Below the pieces are notes generated by a model. It did no database searches. It saw only the letters and a program-made list of their open reading frames with translations, and was not told where the DNA came from. DNA of 64,000 nt from Acidovorax kalamii (GTDB lineage Bacteria > Pseudomonadota > Gammaproteobacteria > Burkholderiales > Burkholderiaceae_C): positions 186,001 to 250,000 of the forward strand of contig NZ_NOIG01000009.1 of assembly GCF_002245625.1 (NCBI RefSeq). The letters run 5' to 3'. How positions within the stretch are numbered: the first letter of the stretch is position 1; each line of letters begins with the position of its first letter. This document shows, piece after piece, positions 52,353 through 60,809 of this stretch. Position numbers and translations under genes: made by a program.

Positions 52353-53170
52353 ATTTGACGATGGAAAGCACCACCCCCACCGCCCCGGACTACGCCACCT
52401 TTTTGCAGCAGCAACTGGCAATCCAACCCCACAACGTGATGGCCCATGTGCTGGGTAACGAACAGATCTGGATCAAGCGCGCGGGAGCCCCCCACGGAAC
52501 AGGCCGCTACCGCGCCATGGCTGTGCTGGCCGCCCTGCTGCGGCTGGACGCCCTGCGCCCCGTGCCCAACCCCGGCGGCCCCACGGCCATTGCCACCGAA
52601 GTGCAACGCCTGCGCGACCTGGCCGCGCGCGGCATCCGCGTGCCCGTGGTGCTGGCCGCGTTGCCGAATGGTTTTGCCATGCGCCACCTCGGCAACGTGG
52701 GTGAGGAAACCCATTCGCTGGGCAACGAGATCGACCACGCCGTGCAGGCGGGCGACACCGCCACCGTGCTGGCGCTGTGGCAGCAGGGCCTGGACACGCT
52801 CACCCAGGTGCACCACCAGGGCACCTGTCTGAGCCAGGCCTTTGCGCGCAACCTGGTGCGCTGCCCCGATGGCGAAGTGGCCTGCATCGACTTTGAAGAC
52901 GACCCCGCCGCCGTACTGCCCCTGGCGGTGTGCCATGTGCGCGATGCGCTGTGCTACGCGCACTCCACCGCGATCTACCTGCACACCAGCGGCAGGCTGA
53001 CCGAGGGGCGCGAGCGCTGGGCGGCGTGGGCGGCGCAGGGCAGCTTGGAGATGCGGGAGGTGCTGGCGACCAGCGTGCGGCGGATGGGGTGGATGCGACA
53101 TCTGCCCGCCAATCGCAAATTGGGGCGGGACCTGCAGCGGGTGCGGGCAGCGTATGACTTGCTGACCTGA
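52349..53170 (+). CDS. Kinase-fold (Bud32/aminoglycoside-phosphotransferase-like) protein
   Basis: 273 aa. The kinase core is weak: QIWIKRAG for the N-terminal Lys, and AFARNLVRCPDGEVACIDFE, where the Asn and DFE residues stand for the catalytic loop and metal site. The usual HGD is replaced by LSQAFARN. A TGAT-type overlap with the FMN-barrel gene (ATGA) suggests the two products work together. Possibly a lipopolysaccharide/small-molecule kinase or a pseudokinase. Alternative ATG at 52361. Confidence 0.7.
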   Translation: MNLTMESTTPTAPDYATFLQQQLAIQPHNVMAHVLGNEQIWIKRAGAPHGTGRYRAMAVLAALLRLDALRPVPNPGGPTAIATEVQRLRDLAARGIRVPVVLAALPNGFAMRHLGNVGEETHSLGNEIDHAVQAGDTATVLALWQQGLDTLTQVHHQGTCLSQAFARNLVRCPDGEVACIDFEDDPAAVLPLAVCHVRDALCYAHSTAIYLHTSGRLTEGRERWAAWAAQGSLEMREVLATSVRRMGWMRHLPANRKLGRDLQRVRAAYDLLT

Positions 53171-53184
53171 ACGAGTTTTTCGCG

Positions 53185-53613
53185 ATGCCCGACTTTGAGA
53201 TTTACACCCCCACCGCCGAAGAAGTCCACTCCGGCGTACTGGGCCGCCGGATGCGGCAGTTCAACTACGGTTTTGTGGGCGAGTACGGCCAGTCACAGCC
53301 CGTGTGGGTGAGCGCGCGCGACGCGCAAGGCGAACTGGTCGGCGGGCTGCGCGGGTTCGTGTTTTTGCAGTGGCTGACGGTGGAACTGCTGTTTGTGGAC
53401 GAGGCCGCCCGGCAGCAGGGAGTGGGCCGCAAGCTGCTGGCCACCGCAGAGCAGAAAGCCCGCGACCTGGGCGCCCACAGCGTGACGCTGAGCACTTTTG
53501 AATGGCAGGCCCGAGGTTTTTACATCAAGCAGGGCTATGAAGAGTGTGGGCACATCGACAACTACATCCAGGGATTTCAGCTGGTGTATCTGAAGAAGTT
53601 CCTGACGGCTTGA
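53185..53613 (+). CDS. GNAT-family N-acetyltransferase
   Basis: 142 aa. Acetyl-CoA-binding motif A is VDEAARQQGVGRKLLATAEQ (Q/R-x-x-G-x-G/A), preceded by the beta-bulge strand LQWLTVELLFVD. The C-terminal LSTFEWQARGFYIKQGYEEC is typical of YitH/ElaA-like small-molecule acetyltransferases. The start is 14 bases after the kinase-like gene, so it may share the transcript. Substrate unknown. Confidence 0.9.
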   Translation: MPDFEIYTPTAEEVHSGVLGRRMRQFNYGFVGEYGQSQPVWVSARDAQGELVGGLRGFVFLQWLTVELLFVDEAARQQGVGRKLLATAEQKARDLGAHSVTLSTFEWQARGFYIKQGYEECGHIDNYIQGFQLVYLKKFLTA

Positions 53614-53659
53614 TCCCCCGATGTCGCTGGCCCACTGGGCCTAGAGGCCTGCCGAAGTC

Positions 53660-53932
53660 CTACGCGAGCCACAGCCAGGCAGCAATCCCCAAGCAGCCCA
53701 CCGAGAGCATCACAAAGACCCAGTGGAGGCCGGGAATGCCCCCAACTGCAGTGATTTCGTTCGATTGCGCGCCCTCCTGCTCGGCGCGCGACAAAGGATC
53801 CACACCCACCGCCCGACCGGAAGAAGGCGGCACTGCCCAGACCTTATGAGCGGATGTTTGGTTGAACTGATGCGCATCGAAAGCGAGATAGGCGAAGAAG
53901 CCTGAGAGGACAAGAAAACCCAACGGTCCCAT
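53660..53932 (-). CDS. Small membrane protein, two helices, function unknown
   Basis: 90 aa. Hydrophobic at both ends: an N-terminal helix (LGFLVLSGFFAYLAF) and a C-terminal helix (HWVFVMLSVGCLGIAAWLWL) around a polar middle. No recognised domain. It follows the PIN-domain gene on the same strand. A real gene is likely because both helices are well formed. Confidence 0.65.
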   Translation of the reverse strand: MGPLGFLVLSGFFAYLAFDAHQFNQTSAHKVWAVPPSSGRAVGVDPLSRAEQEGAQSNEITAVGGIPGLHWVFVMLSVGCLGIAAWLWLA

Positions 53933-53967
53933 ACAGATCCTTGCAGCAGAAACTGATCAATGCGTGA

Positions 53968-54453
53968 TCAGGCCATCGCAGCGGCGGGCGCCGCTTCCAG
54001 CACCAGCGCAGTCGCCACATCCGCCCCCAGATTCGCCAACCGCTTGCGCATGCAGATCACCGCCTTGTCCTTGCTCAGCAAGATGGCCCGGTGCGCCGCC
54101 GCCAGGTCGATGAACTTCTGGTCGTCCGCGTCCTTGCACACGTAGGCCACCTTGGGTGCGATGTCCACCAGCCGCACCTGCGCATCAAACGCGGCCAGCA
54201 CTTGCGCGGCACCCACGCGGTAATAGCCCATGCGCTCGGCGATGTGCGGGTAGGCCAGCACGCGCTCCAGTTCGTCGCGCATGACCTGCGTGGCGATCCA
54301 GGCCAGGCGCCCCTGGGCCAGCAGCGTGCGCAGCGGCGCAGTGCGCGGGTCGCTGAAGATCAGCAGGTCCAGCGCCACATTGGTGTCCACCACCACGGGG
54401 CGCGCGGGCTCGTTCGCTGGCGCCTCGGCGGGCAGGCGCAGTTCAACCTTCAT
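53968..54453 (-). CDS. PIN-domain protein (putative RNase, toxin-like)
   Basis: 161 aa, of the family annotated as 'putative toxin-antitoxin component, PIN family'. Acidic metal residues: Asp23 in VVVDTNVALDLLIF, Glu in VMRDELERVLAYP, and Asp in CKDADDQKFIDLAAAH followed by LLSKDKAV. PIN enzymes cleave RNA. No antitoxin gene sits beside it, and it overlaps the THUMP methyltransferase by 11 bases, so a role in RNA handling is possible. Confidence 0.85.
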   Translation of the reverse strand: MKVELRLPAEAPANEPARPVVVDTNVALDLLIFSDPRTAPLRTLLAQGRLAWIATQVMRDELERVLAYPHIAERMGYYRVGAAQVLAAFDAQVRLVDIAPKVAYVCKDADDQKFIDLAAAHRAILLSKDKAVICMRKRLANLGADVATALVLEAAPAAAMA

Positions 54454-55735
54454 GGCGTGGGCCGCCGTCGGGGGCAGGCTTGGCGGCCCGGTCGCGCACG
54501 GCGCCCTTGATCATGTCGAAGCGGAACATGCGGCATTCGATGGGGCCGTTCCACATGGGCACGCGGCGCGATTCCTTCAGGCGCATCTTGCCGGGCAGTT
54601 TCAGGTCGGGCGTGAGCATCCAGGCGGTCCAGCCGCTGTAGTTCTTCTTCCAGTGCGCGGCCAGCTGGCCGAAGAACTCGCCGCCGTCTTCGGTCTGCGC
54701 TTCTTCTCGGCCCACGGCCATGCCCTGGGCACGGTCGGCGGCACGCTCGCTGGCGTTGCGACCCGCGCTGCCTGCGGCGGCAATGCGCTCGCCGTAGGGC
54801 GGGTTCAGCAGCATCACACCGGGTTGCTCGCAGGGTGGCATGCGCTGCAGGGCGTCGCCGCCGCGCAGCTGCACGGCCTGGGCCACGCCTGCGCGCTCGG
54901 CGTTGCGCTGCGCAAAATCAACCATGCGGAAGGCCACATCACTGCCAAAAATGGGCACTGCGCTGGTCTGTATTGCGCTTTCAGCTTCGTTTTTGATAGC
55001 AGTCCAGACATGCGCCTGGAACGGCAGGAGTTTCTCGAACGCAAAGCGCCGCAACATGCCTGCGGGGATGCGGCAGGCGATCTGCGCGGCTTCGACCACG
55101 ATGGTGCCGCTGCCGCAGCAGGGGTCGTACAGGGGCTGGGGGTTGTCGCCGTGGGGGTCCCAGCCGCTGGCGGCGATCATGGCGGCGGCCAGGGTTTCCT
55201 TCAGGGGCGCATCGCCCTTGTCCTCGCGCCAGCCGCGTTTGAACAGCGGCTCGCCGCTGGTGTCGATGTAGAGCGTGGCTTCGTCGGTGGTCAGATGCAG
55301 GTGGATGCGCACATCGGGCCATTGGGTGTTCACATCGGGGCGCACGCCGCTCTTGTGGCGGAAGCGGTCGGCCACCGCGTCTTTCACCTTGAGGCCCGCA
55401 AAGTTCAGGCTCTGCAGCGGGCTGTGCTGGGCCGTCACCTCGACCTTGAAGGTCTGGCGCGTGGTGAACCAGATCTCCCAGGCCACATCGCTGGCCATGT
55501 TGTAGAGGTCGTTTTCAGATCGATACGGGCGGTGCGCCAGCTGCACCAGCACGCGCTGGGCCAGACGGCTGTGCAGGTTGAGCTGCATGGCCTGGCGCCA
55601 CGAGGCGCGCAGCAGCACGCCGCCCCGGCCCACCAGCAGGTCTTGCCCCGTGAGGCCGGTGATGCCATGCACCTCGTCGGCCAGAAAGCCCTCGACGCCC
55701 GCAGCGCAAGGGAGGAAAAGTTGGAGTTGGTTCAT
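54443..55735 (-). CDS. THUMP-domain RNA methyltransferase (RlmL/YcbY N-terminal type)
   Basis: 430 aa. Similar to the N-terminal half of RlmL, which modifies 23S rRNA G2445. An N-terminal ferredoxin-like/THUMP region (about 1-160) is followed by a Rossmann methyltransferase with YDPCCGSGTIVVEAAQIA as the SAM loop and VMLLNPPYGERI as the catalytic NPPY. Residues 246-264 (AIKNEAESAIQTSAVPIFG) are the translation of a dispersed ~58-bp repeat within the methyltransferase domain. Its ATG overlaps the thioesterase stop by 4 bases. Confidence 0.88.
   Translation of the reverse strand: MNQLQLFLPCAAGVEGFLADEVHGITGLTGQDLLVGRGGVLLRASWRQAMQLNLHSRLAQRVLVQLAHRPYRSENDLYNMASDVAWEIWFTTRQTFKVEVTAQHSPLQSLNFAGLKVKDAVADRFRHKSGVRPDVNTQWPDVRIHLHLTTDEATLYIDTSGEPLFKRGWREDKGDAPLKETLAAAMIAASGWDPHGDNPQPLYDPCCGSGTIVVEAAQIACRIPAGMLRRFAFEKLLPFQAHVWTAIKNEAESAIQTSAVPIFGSDVAFRMVDFAQRNAERAGVAQAVQLRGGDALQRMPPCEQPGVMLLNPPYGERIAAAGSAGRNASERAADRAQGMAVGREEAQTEDGGEFFGQLAAHWKKNYSGWTAWMLTPDLKLPGKMRLKESRRVPMWNGPIECRMFRFDMIKGAVRDRAAKPAPDGGPRHEG
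54944..55000 (-). repeat. Dispersed ~58-bp repeat, copy 7 (inside the THUMP methyltransferase)
   Basis: Minus-strand reading: GCTATCAAAAACGAAGCTGA, left 26 bases ending AAGCGC, then 31 bases with CAGCGCAGTGCCCATTTTTG. It is in frame from its first base and is 57 bp, one codon position short of the others, but the frame continues. Confidence 0.65.
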
Positions 55736-56214
55736 GTCGATGGGGAGGATACGCGCTCGGGCACGGCGGGGGAACCGGGCGCCCCCGCACGGGCCAGCAG
55801 CAGCTGGCGGATGGAGTCAGGGATCAGCGCCACTTTGCGATCGGCCTTGCCAATGAAGACGATGCCGATCTTGCCGCGCGCCACTTCGCGGCCGGAGGTC
55901 TTCTCGGTCATGCAGAACACCAGATCGAAGCCGTAGCGGTTGAAGTCTGCAGGCGCCATCTCCACCCGCATTGTCTCGCCATGGAAACCCTCGGACTTGT
56001 ACTGCGCCACGATGTCGCCCACCACGATGGACAAGCCGCCCACGTCGGCCTCGGGGTAGCCCAGCGACTGGAAGAAACGCACGCGCGCTTCTGACACCAG
56101 GGTGAGCAGCTGCGCGTTGTCCAGGTGCCCGCCCTGGTTCACGTGGCTGATGTAGATCTGCAGCTCGGTGGCAAAGCCGAAGTGCGGGGGGAGGTCAAAA
56201 ACAATGCGGGCCAT
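55732..56214 (-). CDS. Acyl-CoA thioesterase (hotdog fold)
   Basis: 160 aa. Single hotdog domain: LQIYISHVNQGGHLDNAQLL (active-site Asn/Asp region), EARVRFFQSLGYPEADVGGL, VVGDIVAQYKSEGFHGETMR and FDLVFCMTEKTSGREVARGK. These are features of the YbgC/4-HBA-CoA-thioesterase group. ATG 56214 fits the family start. Overlaps the methyltransferase start by 4 bases. Confidence 0.87.
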   Translation of the reverse strand: MARIVFDLPPHFGFATELQIYISHVNQGGHLDNAQLLTLVSEARVRFFQSLGYPEADVGGLSIVVGDIVAQYKSEGFHGETMRVEMAPADFNRYGFDLVFCMTEKTSGREVARGKIGIVFIGKADRKVALIPDSIRQLLLARAGAPGSPAVPERVSSPST

Positions 56215-56395
56215 GGTGGCGGACAGAGGGGTAGGAGAAAAGGAAGCGAAGAGCGCGAGCCCGCGCGGGGAGTGGTGCGCGGCGTGTGCCGCAGGGTGCT
56301 TGCAGGGCCACCGGTGGCGGGACGGCTGACCGCACCAAGGCCCCATGCCCCTTGTCCCGTATGCTCTCGGGCAGCGGATTTTACCGGAGCCCCCT

Positions 56396-56878
56396 ATGCG
56401 CCCTTTTTATCGGACCCTGCTGACCGTGCTGGCGCTGGCCGCCATGCCCTGGGGCGCAGGCGCCCAGACGCTGTACAAATCAGTGGGCGCAGACGGCAGG
56501 GTCGTGTACAGCGACAAGCCCCCGGTGACAGGTGCCGTGGAAAAGACGATGAAGCTGGAGAACCTGCCGGTGAGCGTGGTGCCAGGCGCATCGCCCGCGC
56601 CCCAGGCAGCAGCCGCCCCCGATGCACCGCCAGCCGCAGCCCCCAGGGGCGATGTGGTGCTCTACATGGCGACCTGGTGCGGCTACTGCAAGGCGGCCAA
56701 ATCCTATCTGGCGGGCAAAGGCATCGCGTATCGGGAGCTGGACATCGACACGCCTTATGGCAAGGCGGCATTCAAGCAACTGGGCGCCCGAGGCGTGCCG
56801 GTCTTGCTGACCAACGGCCAGAAGATCGCCGGGTTTACTCCCCAGGCGTATGACGCCGTGTTCATGGCACGCAAGTAA
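56396..56878 (+). CDS. Secreted DUF4124-glutaredoxin fusion
   Basis: 160 aa. Signal peptide to about residue 24 (GAGAQ), then a DUF4124 segment (LYKSVGADGRVVYSDKPPV), an Ala/Pro linker, and a glutaredoxin-like domain from about residue 86 with ATWCGYCKAAK (Cys95, Cys98) and GVPVLLTNGQKIAGFTPQ (cis-Pro). A periplasmic thiol-disulfide or copper-related role is plausible. It converges on rpoN. Confidence 0.85.
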   Translation: MRPFYRTLLTVLALAAMPWGAGAQTLYKSVGADGRVVYSDKPPVTGAVEKTMKLENLPVSVVPGASPAPQAAAAPDAPPAAAPRGDVVLYMATWCGYCKAAKSYLAGKGIAYRELDIDTPYGKAAFKQLGARGVPVLLTNGQKIAGFTPQAYDAVFMARK

Positions 56879-56928
56879 CCCGGCAGCGGGCGTTCGGGCA
56901 GCCCTCGCGCCCTAAAACGCGTTGAGCG

Positions 56929-58512
56929 CTACAGCGCCTTGCGCAAATTCGCCGGCGCAATCTTGAGCGCCTCGCGGTACTTGGCCACGGTGCGGCGTGC
57001 GCATTCAATGCCCTGCTCCTTGAGCATCTCGGCGATCTGGCTGTCCGACAGCGGCTTGGTGGGGTTCTCTGCCGACACGAACTGCTTGATCAGTGCGCGC
57101 ACAGCGGTGCTGGACGCATTGCCACCGGTCTCGGTGCCCAGGCCAGAGCCAAAGAAGTACTTCAGCTCGTAGGTGCCGATCGGCGTGGCCATGTACTTGG
57201 CGGTGGTCACGCGGCTGATCGTGGATTCGTGCAGGCCCAGTTCGTCGGCAATGTCGCGCAGCACCAACGGGCGCATGGCCAGTTCGCCGTGGGTGAAGAA
57301 GCTCTTCTGCCGCTCGACGATGGCGCGCGAGACGCGCAGGATGGTGTCAAAGCGCTGCTGGATGTTCTTGATGAACCAGCGCGCCTCCTGCAGCCGCTGC
57401 TGCATGCCCTGGTGGCCTTCGCCGCCCTTGTGGCCGCGCAGCGCGCCGGCGTAGATGTCGTGCACACGCAGGCGGGGCATCACGTCGGGGTTGAGCTGAA
57501 CGATGAAGTTGTGCTGGCCGTCCCGCCCGTTGGCACGCCCGGCTTTGCGCACGATCACGTCGGGCACGATGATGTTGCGCTCCACATCGACGAACTTGCG
57601 GCCGGGGCGCGGCTCCAGACGGGCGATCAGCGCCATGGCAGCGCGGGTGCGCTCTTCGCCGTCGCCACAGAGCTGGGTCAGGCGGCGGATGTCGCGGCGG
57701 GCCAGCATCTCCAGCGGTTGCTGGCAGATGGTGAGTGCCGTCTTGACGGTGTCGGGGTCGGCCTCTTCGTCGGCGTCCAGCGCCTTGAGCTGCAGCGTGA
57801 GGCATTCGGCCAGGTTGCGCGCGCCCACGCCCGTGGGCTCCAGGCTTTGCAGCAGGCGCAGCGCCACGGTAAAGCGGTGCACCAGCTCTTCGATCTGCTC
57901 CAGGTCATCCGGCCCGGCCAGGGCGACGGCGAGTTCTTCGAGCGGCTCTTCGAGGTAGCCGTCGTCGTTCAGGGATTCGATCAGGAAGCGCAGCGCGGCA
58001 CAGTCCACCTCGGACAGGCGCAGCGACAGGGCCTGGCGGTGCAAAAAAGCGGTGAGCGATTCATGCGAGCGGGCCAGTTCGGTGGCATCAGCGTCGTCGC
58101 CTTCCGCATCGTTGCGGGTGCGGGCCGGGGCGTCGCCGCCCCATTCGGCGTCGTTGGGCGCCATCTCGACCGTGCCGTCGCCGCTCCAGTCGGGTTCGTC
58201 GGCGCCAGGGCCTGGCGTTTCGGCATCATTTGGGCCTTCTGCGCCCGCTGCGCTTGCGCTTGTAGCTCCTGAAAATATAGCATCATCAGCGCTGTATTCG
58301 TCGGCTTGCGCGGGGGCGTCGGCGGTTTCCAGGCCAAACTCCTCGCGCGGCGCCTCTTCGGCTGTGCGTTCGAGGAACGGGTTCTCGTCGAGCATCTGCT
58401 CGACTTCCTGCGAGAGTTCGAGCGTGGACAGCTGCAGCAGCCGGATGGACTGCTGGAGCTGGGGGGTCAGTGCAAGGTGCTGCGAGACGCGCAGCGACAG
58501 GCCAGGCTTCAT
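56929..58512 (-). CDS. rpoN: RNA polymerase sigma-54 factor
   Basis: 527 aa. Region I is Gln/Leu-rich (LRVSQHLALTPQLQQSIRLL); the acidic region II is followed by core-binding and DNA-binding parts. The helix-turn-helix is ADELGLHESTISRVTTAKYM and the RpoN box is CARRTVAKYREAL. ATG 58512 overlaps the lptB stop by one base. Part of region II (about residues 68-83, DEYSADDAIFSGATS) corresponds to an antisense copy of the dispersed ~58-bp repeat. The order lptA-lptB-rpoN is usual. Confidence 0.96.
   Translation of the reverse strand: MKPGLSLRVSQHLALTPQLQQSIRLLQLSTLELSQEVEQMLDENPFLERTAEEAPREEFGLETADAPAQADEYSADDAIFSGATSASAAGAEGPNDAETPGPGADEPDWSGDGTVEMAPNDAEWGGDAPARTRNDAEGDDADATELARSHESLTAFLHRQALSLRLSEVDCAALRFLIESLNDDGYLEEPLEELAVALAGPDDLEQIEELVHRFTVALRLLQSLEPTGVGARNLAECLTLQLKALDADEEADPDTVKTALTICQQPLEMLARRDIRRLTQLCGDGEERTRAAMALIARLEPRPGRKFVDVERNIIVPDVIVRKAGRANGRDGQHNFIVQLNPDVMPRLRVHDIYAGALRGHKGGEGHQGMQQRLQEARWFIKNIQQRFDTILRVSRAIVERQKSFFTHGELAMRPLVLRDIADELGLHESTISRVTTAKYMATPIGTYELKYFFGSGLGTETGGNASSTAVRALIKQFVSAENPTKPLSDSQIAEMLKEQGIECARRTVAKYREALKIAPANLRKAL
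58265..58310 (+). repeat. Dispersed ~58-bp repeat, copy 8 (inside rpoN, antisense, degenerate)
   Basis: Plus strand: GCTCCTGAAAATATAGCATC, left 26 bases ending ATCAGC, then GCTGTATTCGTCGGCTTGCG. The left half and CTTGCGC are recognisable; the right end is lost or diverged. It lies in the poorly conserved acidic region II of sigma-54. Confidence 0.5.
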
Positions 58513-59294
58513 CACATGCGGAAATGTTCGCCCAGATACACCCGGCGCACTTCGGCGTTGTCCACGATCTCGGACGGCGTGCCCTGCGCCAGCACGCGGC
58601 CATCGCTGATGATGAAGGCGTGATCGCAGATGCCCAGGGTTTCGCGCACGTTGTGGTCGGTGATGAGCACACCAATGCCGCGCGCCTTGAGGAAACCGAT
58701 GATGCGCTGGATCTCGATCACGGCGATGGGGTCGATGCCTGCAAAGGGCTCGTCCAGCAGGATGAAGCGCGGCTGTGTGGCCAGGGCGCGGGCGATCTCC
58801 ACCCGACGGCGCTCGCCACCGGACAGGGCCATCGCGGGCGAGGCGCGCAGGTGCTGCACGCGCAGCTCTTCCAGCAAGGCCGTCAGGCGCTCTTCGATGG
58901 CCTCGCGCGAGAGCGGCTGGCCGTCGTCGCCTCGCTGCAGCTCCAGCACGGCGCGCACGTTTTCTTCGACCGTGAGCTTGCGGAAAATCGAGGCTTCCTG
59001 CGGCAGGTACGACAGCCCCAGCCGCGAGCGGCGGTGGATGGGCATGTGGGCCACCGAATGGCCGTCGATGCGGATATCGCCCGCATCGCTGCGCACCAGG
59101 CCCACGATCATGTAGAACGAGGTGGTCTTGCCCGCGCCGTTGGGGCCAAGCAAGCCCACGACCTCGCCTTTTTGCACGACCAGCGACACGTCCTTGACGA
59201 CCTTGCGGCTGCCGTACGACTTGGCCAGGTGCTGCACCTCCAGGCGGCTGCCGGCCTGGGTGTCAGGGCCGGGATGAACGGGCACCGCGCTCAC
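58512..59294 (-). CDS. lptB: LPS export ABC transporter ATPase
   Basis: 260 aa. ATPase of the LptB2FGC complex that extracts lipopolysaccharide from the inner membrane. Walker [10 protein letters not shown] at residues 50-58, Q-loop [11 protein letters not shown], signature [15 protein letters not shown], Walker [15 protein letters not shown] and His in ITDHNVRET. The GTG at 59294 overlaps the lptA stop by 4 bases. It sits between lptA and rpoN. Confidence 0.96.
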   Translation of the reverse strand: MSAVPVHPGPDTQAGSRLEVQHLAKSYGSRKVVKDVSLVVQKGEVVGLLGPNGAGKTTSFYMIVGLVRSDAGDIRIDGHSVAHMPIHRRSRLGLSYLPQEASIFRKLTVEENVRAVLELQRGDDGQPLSREAIEERLTALLEELRVQHLRASPAMALSGGERRRVEIARALATQPRFILLDEPFAGIDPIAVIEIQRIIGFLKARGIGVLITDHNVRETLGICDHAFIISDGRVLAQGTPSEIVDNAEVRRVYLGEHFRM

Positions 59295-59947
59295 TTGGAG
59301 CCGCCACCAAGGCTGTTGCTGGGGCGCAGCACGGGTGCGGCGCCAGGTGCGGCGGGCGCAGGCGCTGCAGCACCAGCGGGCGGGTCCTTGGGCGCCAGCA
59401 CCGCGCGCACGCGGTTGCCGGGGGCCGGGGCATCGCCTGCCGCATTGGCGGCGGGGGCACGCTGGCCGTCCACGGTGAACACGTCGGTGAGGTTGTTGTA
59501 GACGATCACGGCACCGGTGATCTCATCGCTGAGTGCGGCACCCCGGTAGCGGCGCAGCTCGGCGCGGGTGATGAAACGCACGTTGTCGGCCTTGCCGTCG
59601 TACTCGATGACTTCGCTTTCGCCTTCGATGTACTCGTCGGGCGCGCCAGGCAGCGTGTCGCGCTTCTGGCGGAAGAAGGCGCGTTTGCCCGCCTCGGCCG
59701 TGACCACGCCAAACTGGTAGCCATCGGCATCCTGGCGCACATCCAGCCGCGCGCCGCGCAGAACGATTGTGCCCTTGGTCATGACCACGCGCCCCGAGAA
59801 CACGCTGGTCTGCTTGAGTTCATCGTGGCGCAACGCGTCGGCCTCGATGTTCATGGGCTTGGCGCGGTCGGCTTTTTCAGCGTGGGCCACGCCATGAAGG
59901 CAGGCCAAGGCCGCGAGCAGGAGGGTCGGAAGGAGGCGGTGGTTCAT
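59291..59947 (-). CDS. lptA: LPS transport periplasmic protein LptA
   Basis: 218 aa. Periplasmic bridge protein that carries LPS to the outer membrane. Signal peptide ([14 protein letters not shown]) and an OstA-like beta-jellyroll: [40 protein letters not shown] and [21 protein letters not shown] long Ala/Pro-rich tail follows. ATG 59947 is set by the signal peptide. A terminator and dsbA lie upstream rather than lptC. Confidence 0.92.
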   Translation of the reverse strand: MNHRLLPTLLLAALACLHGVAHAEKADRAKPMNIEADALRHDELKQTSVFSGRVVMTKGTIVLRGARLDVRQDADGYQFGVVTAEAGKRAFFRQKRDTLPGAPDEYIEGESEVIEYDGKADNVRFITRAELRRYRGAALSDEITGAVIVYNNLTDVFTVDGQRAPAANAAGDAPAPGNRVRAVLAPKDPPAGAAAPAPAAPGAAPVLRPSNSLGGGSK

Positions 59948-59994
59948 AGGGCACGAATCTTGCAGTTCATTGTAGCCATCCCCAAACGCCCTCC

Positions 59995-60028
59995 ATGAAG
60001 AAAGCCCGCTGATGCGGGCTTTCTTCAT
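59995..60028 (-). terminator. Intrinsic terminator after dsbA
   Basis: Perfect 15-base stem, ATGAAGAAAGCCCGC / GCGGGCTTTCTTCAT, 4-base loop, in the gap between dsbA (ends 60083) and lptA (starts 59947). A U-rich end (UUUCUUC) appears for the leftward transcript. It separates dsbA from the lptA operon, so lptA needs its own promoter. Confidence 0.75.
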
Positions 60029-60082
60029 GTGGTATCCAGGGCCTTTGGCGCGTTGCAACCTGCGCCCAGGGCGGCCCGGGGC

Positions 60083-60730
60083 TTACTTTTGCTTGACCAG
60101 CGCTTCCACGACCTGCAGCACGTTCTGCATGTTGCCGGCCATGGTGCCGTCCGTGTAGAACTTGCCCGCTACGCCCATGGAGGGCACGCCTTCCACGCCA
60201 TACGCGTCCTGCAGCTGCGAGGCGCGGCGGACCTGGTTGGAGACGGTGAACGATGCATAGACTTCCTTGAACTTGGCGGCATCTACACCCTGCTGGGCCA
60301 CCCAGGCAAAAATCTCGTCGTCCTTGGCGAGCTTGACCTTTTCCACATGGATCGCGCGGAACACCTTGGCGTGCAGGGCTTCGAGCTTGCCCATGCCTTC
60401 CAGGGTGTAGAACAGCTTTTGCTGGGGCACGAAGCTGGCATTGAAGGCCACAGGCACGCGGCGGATGAAAAGATCCTTGGGCGCTGCCTTGACCCAGGCG
60501 TCCAGCGTGGGTTCGAACACATTGCAGTGGGGGCAGCTGTACCAGAAGAACTCGATCACATCGACCTTGCCGGCCGGTGCATCGGGCGTCACGGGCTTGT
60601 CCAGCCGCTTGTAGTCCTTGCCCTCCTTGAACTGGCGGGCCTGGGCCAGCGCAGAGGTGGCGACGGGCAGCGTCAGGGCGGAAGCGGCGACTGCCGAGGC
60701 AGCGGACAAAGAAAACTCACGGCGTTTCAT
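60083..60730 (-). CDS. dsbA: Thiol:disulfide interchange protein DsbA
   Basis: 215 aa. Introduces disulfide bonds into periplasmic proteins. The N-terminal signal has a twin-Arg-like RREFSLSAA start and ends near TSALAQA. The thioredoxin active site is FFWYSCPHCNVFEP (Cys66, Cys69). The cis-Pro loop is GVEGVPSMGVAG. It follows the SPOR gene in the same direction, 79 bases away. Confidence 0.95.
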   Translation of the reverse strand: MKRREFSLSAASAVAASALTLPVATSALAQARQFKEGKDYKRLDKPVTPDAPAGKVDVIEFFWYSCPHCNVFEPTLDAWVKAAPKDLFIRRVPVAFNASFVPQQKLFYTLEGMGKLEALHAKVFRAIHVEKVKLAKDDEIFAWVAQQGVDAAKFKEVYASFTVSNQVRRASQLQDAYGVEGVPSMGVAGKFYTDGTMAGNMQNVLQVVEALVKQK

Positions 60731-60809
60731 GGCAAAGACTCTCCTAGTTCAGGTCTGGGGGATGGGAGCCATGCCCCCGCAAAAAGTTCAGCGCCCGAAG
60801 TCTGACGCA

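Noticed and set aside
53968..54453. Complete toxin-antitoxin system around the PIN gene
   Set aside because: Neighbours are an RNA methyltransferase and a small membrane protein; neither looks like an antitoxin.
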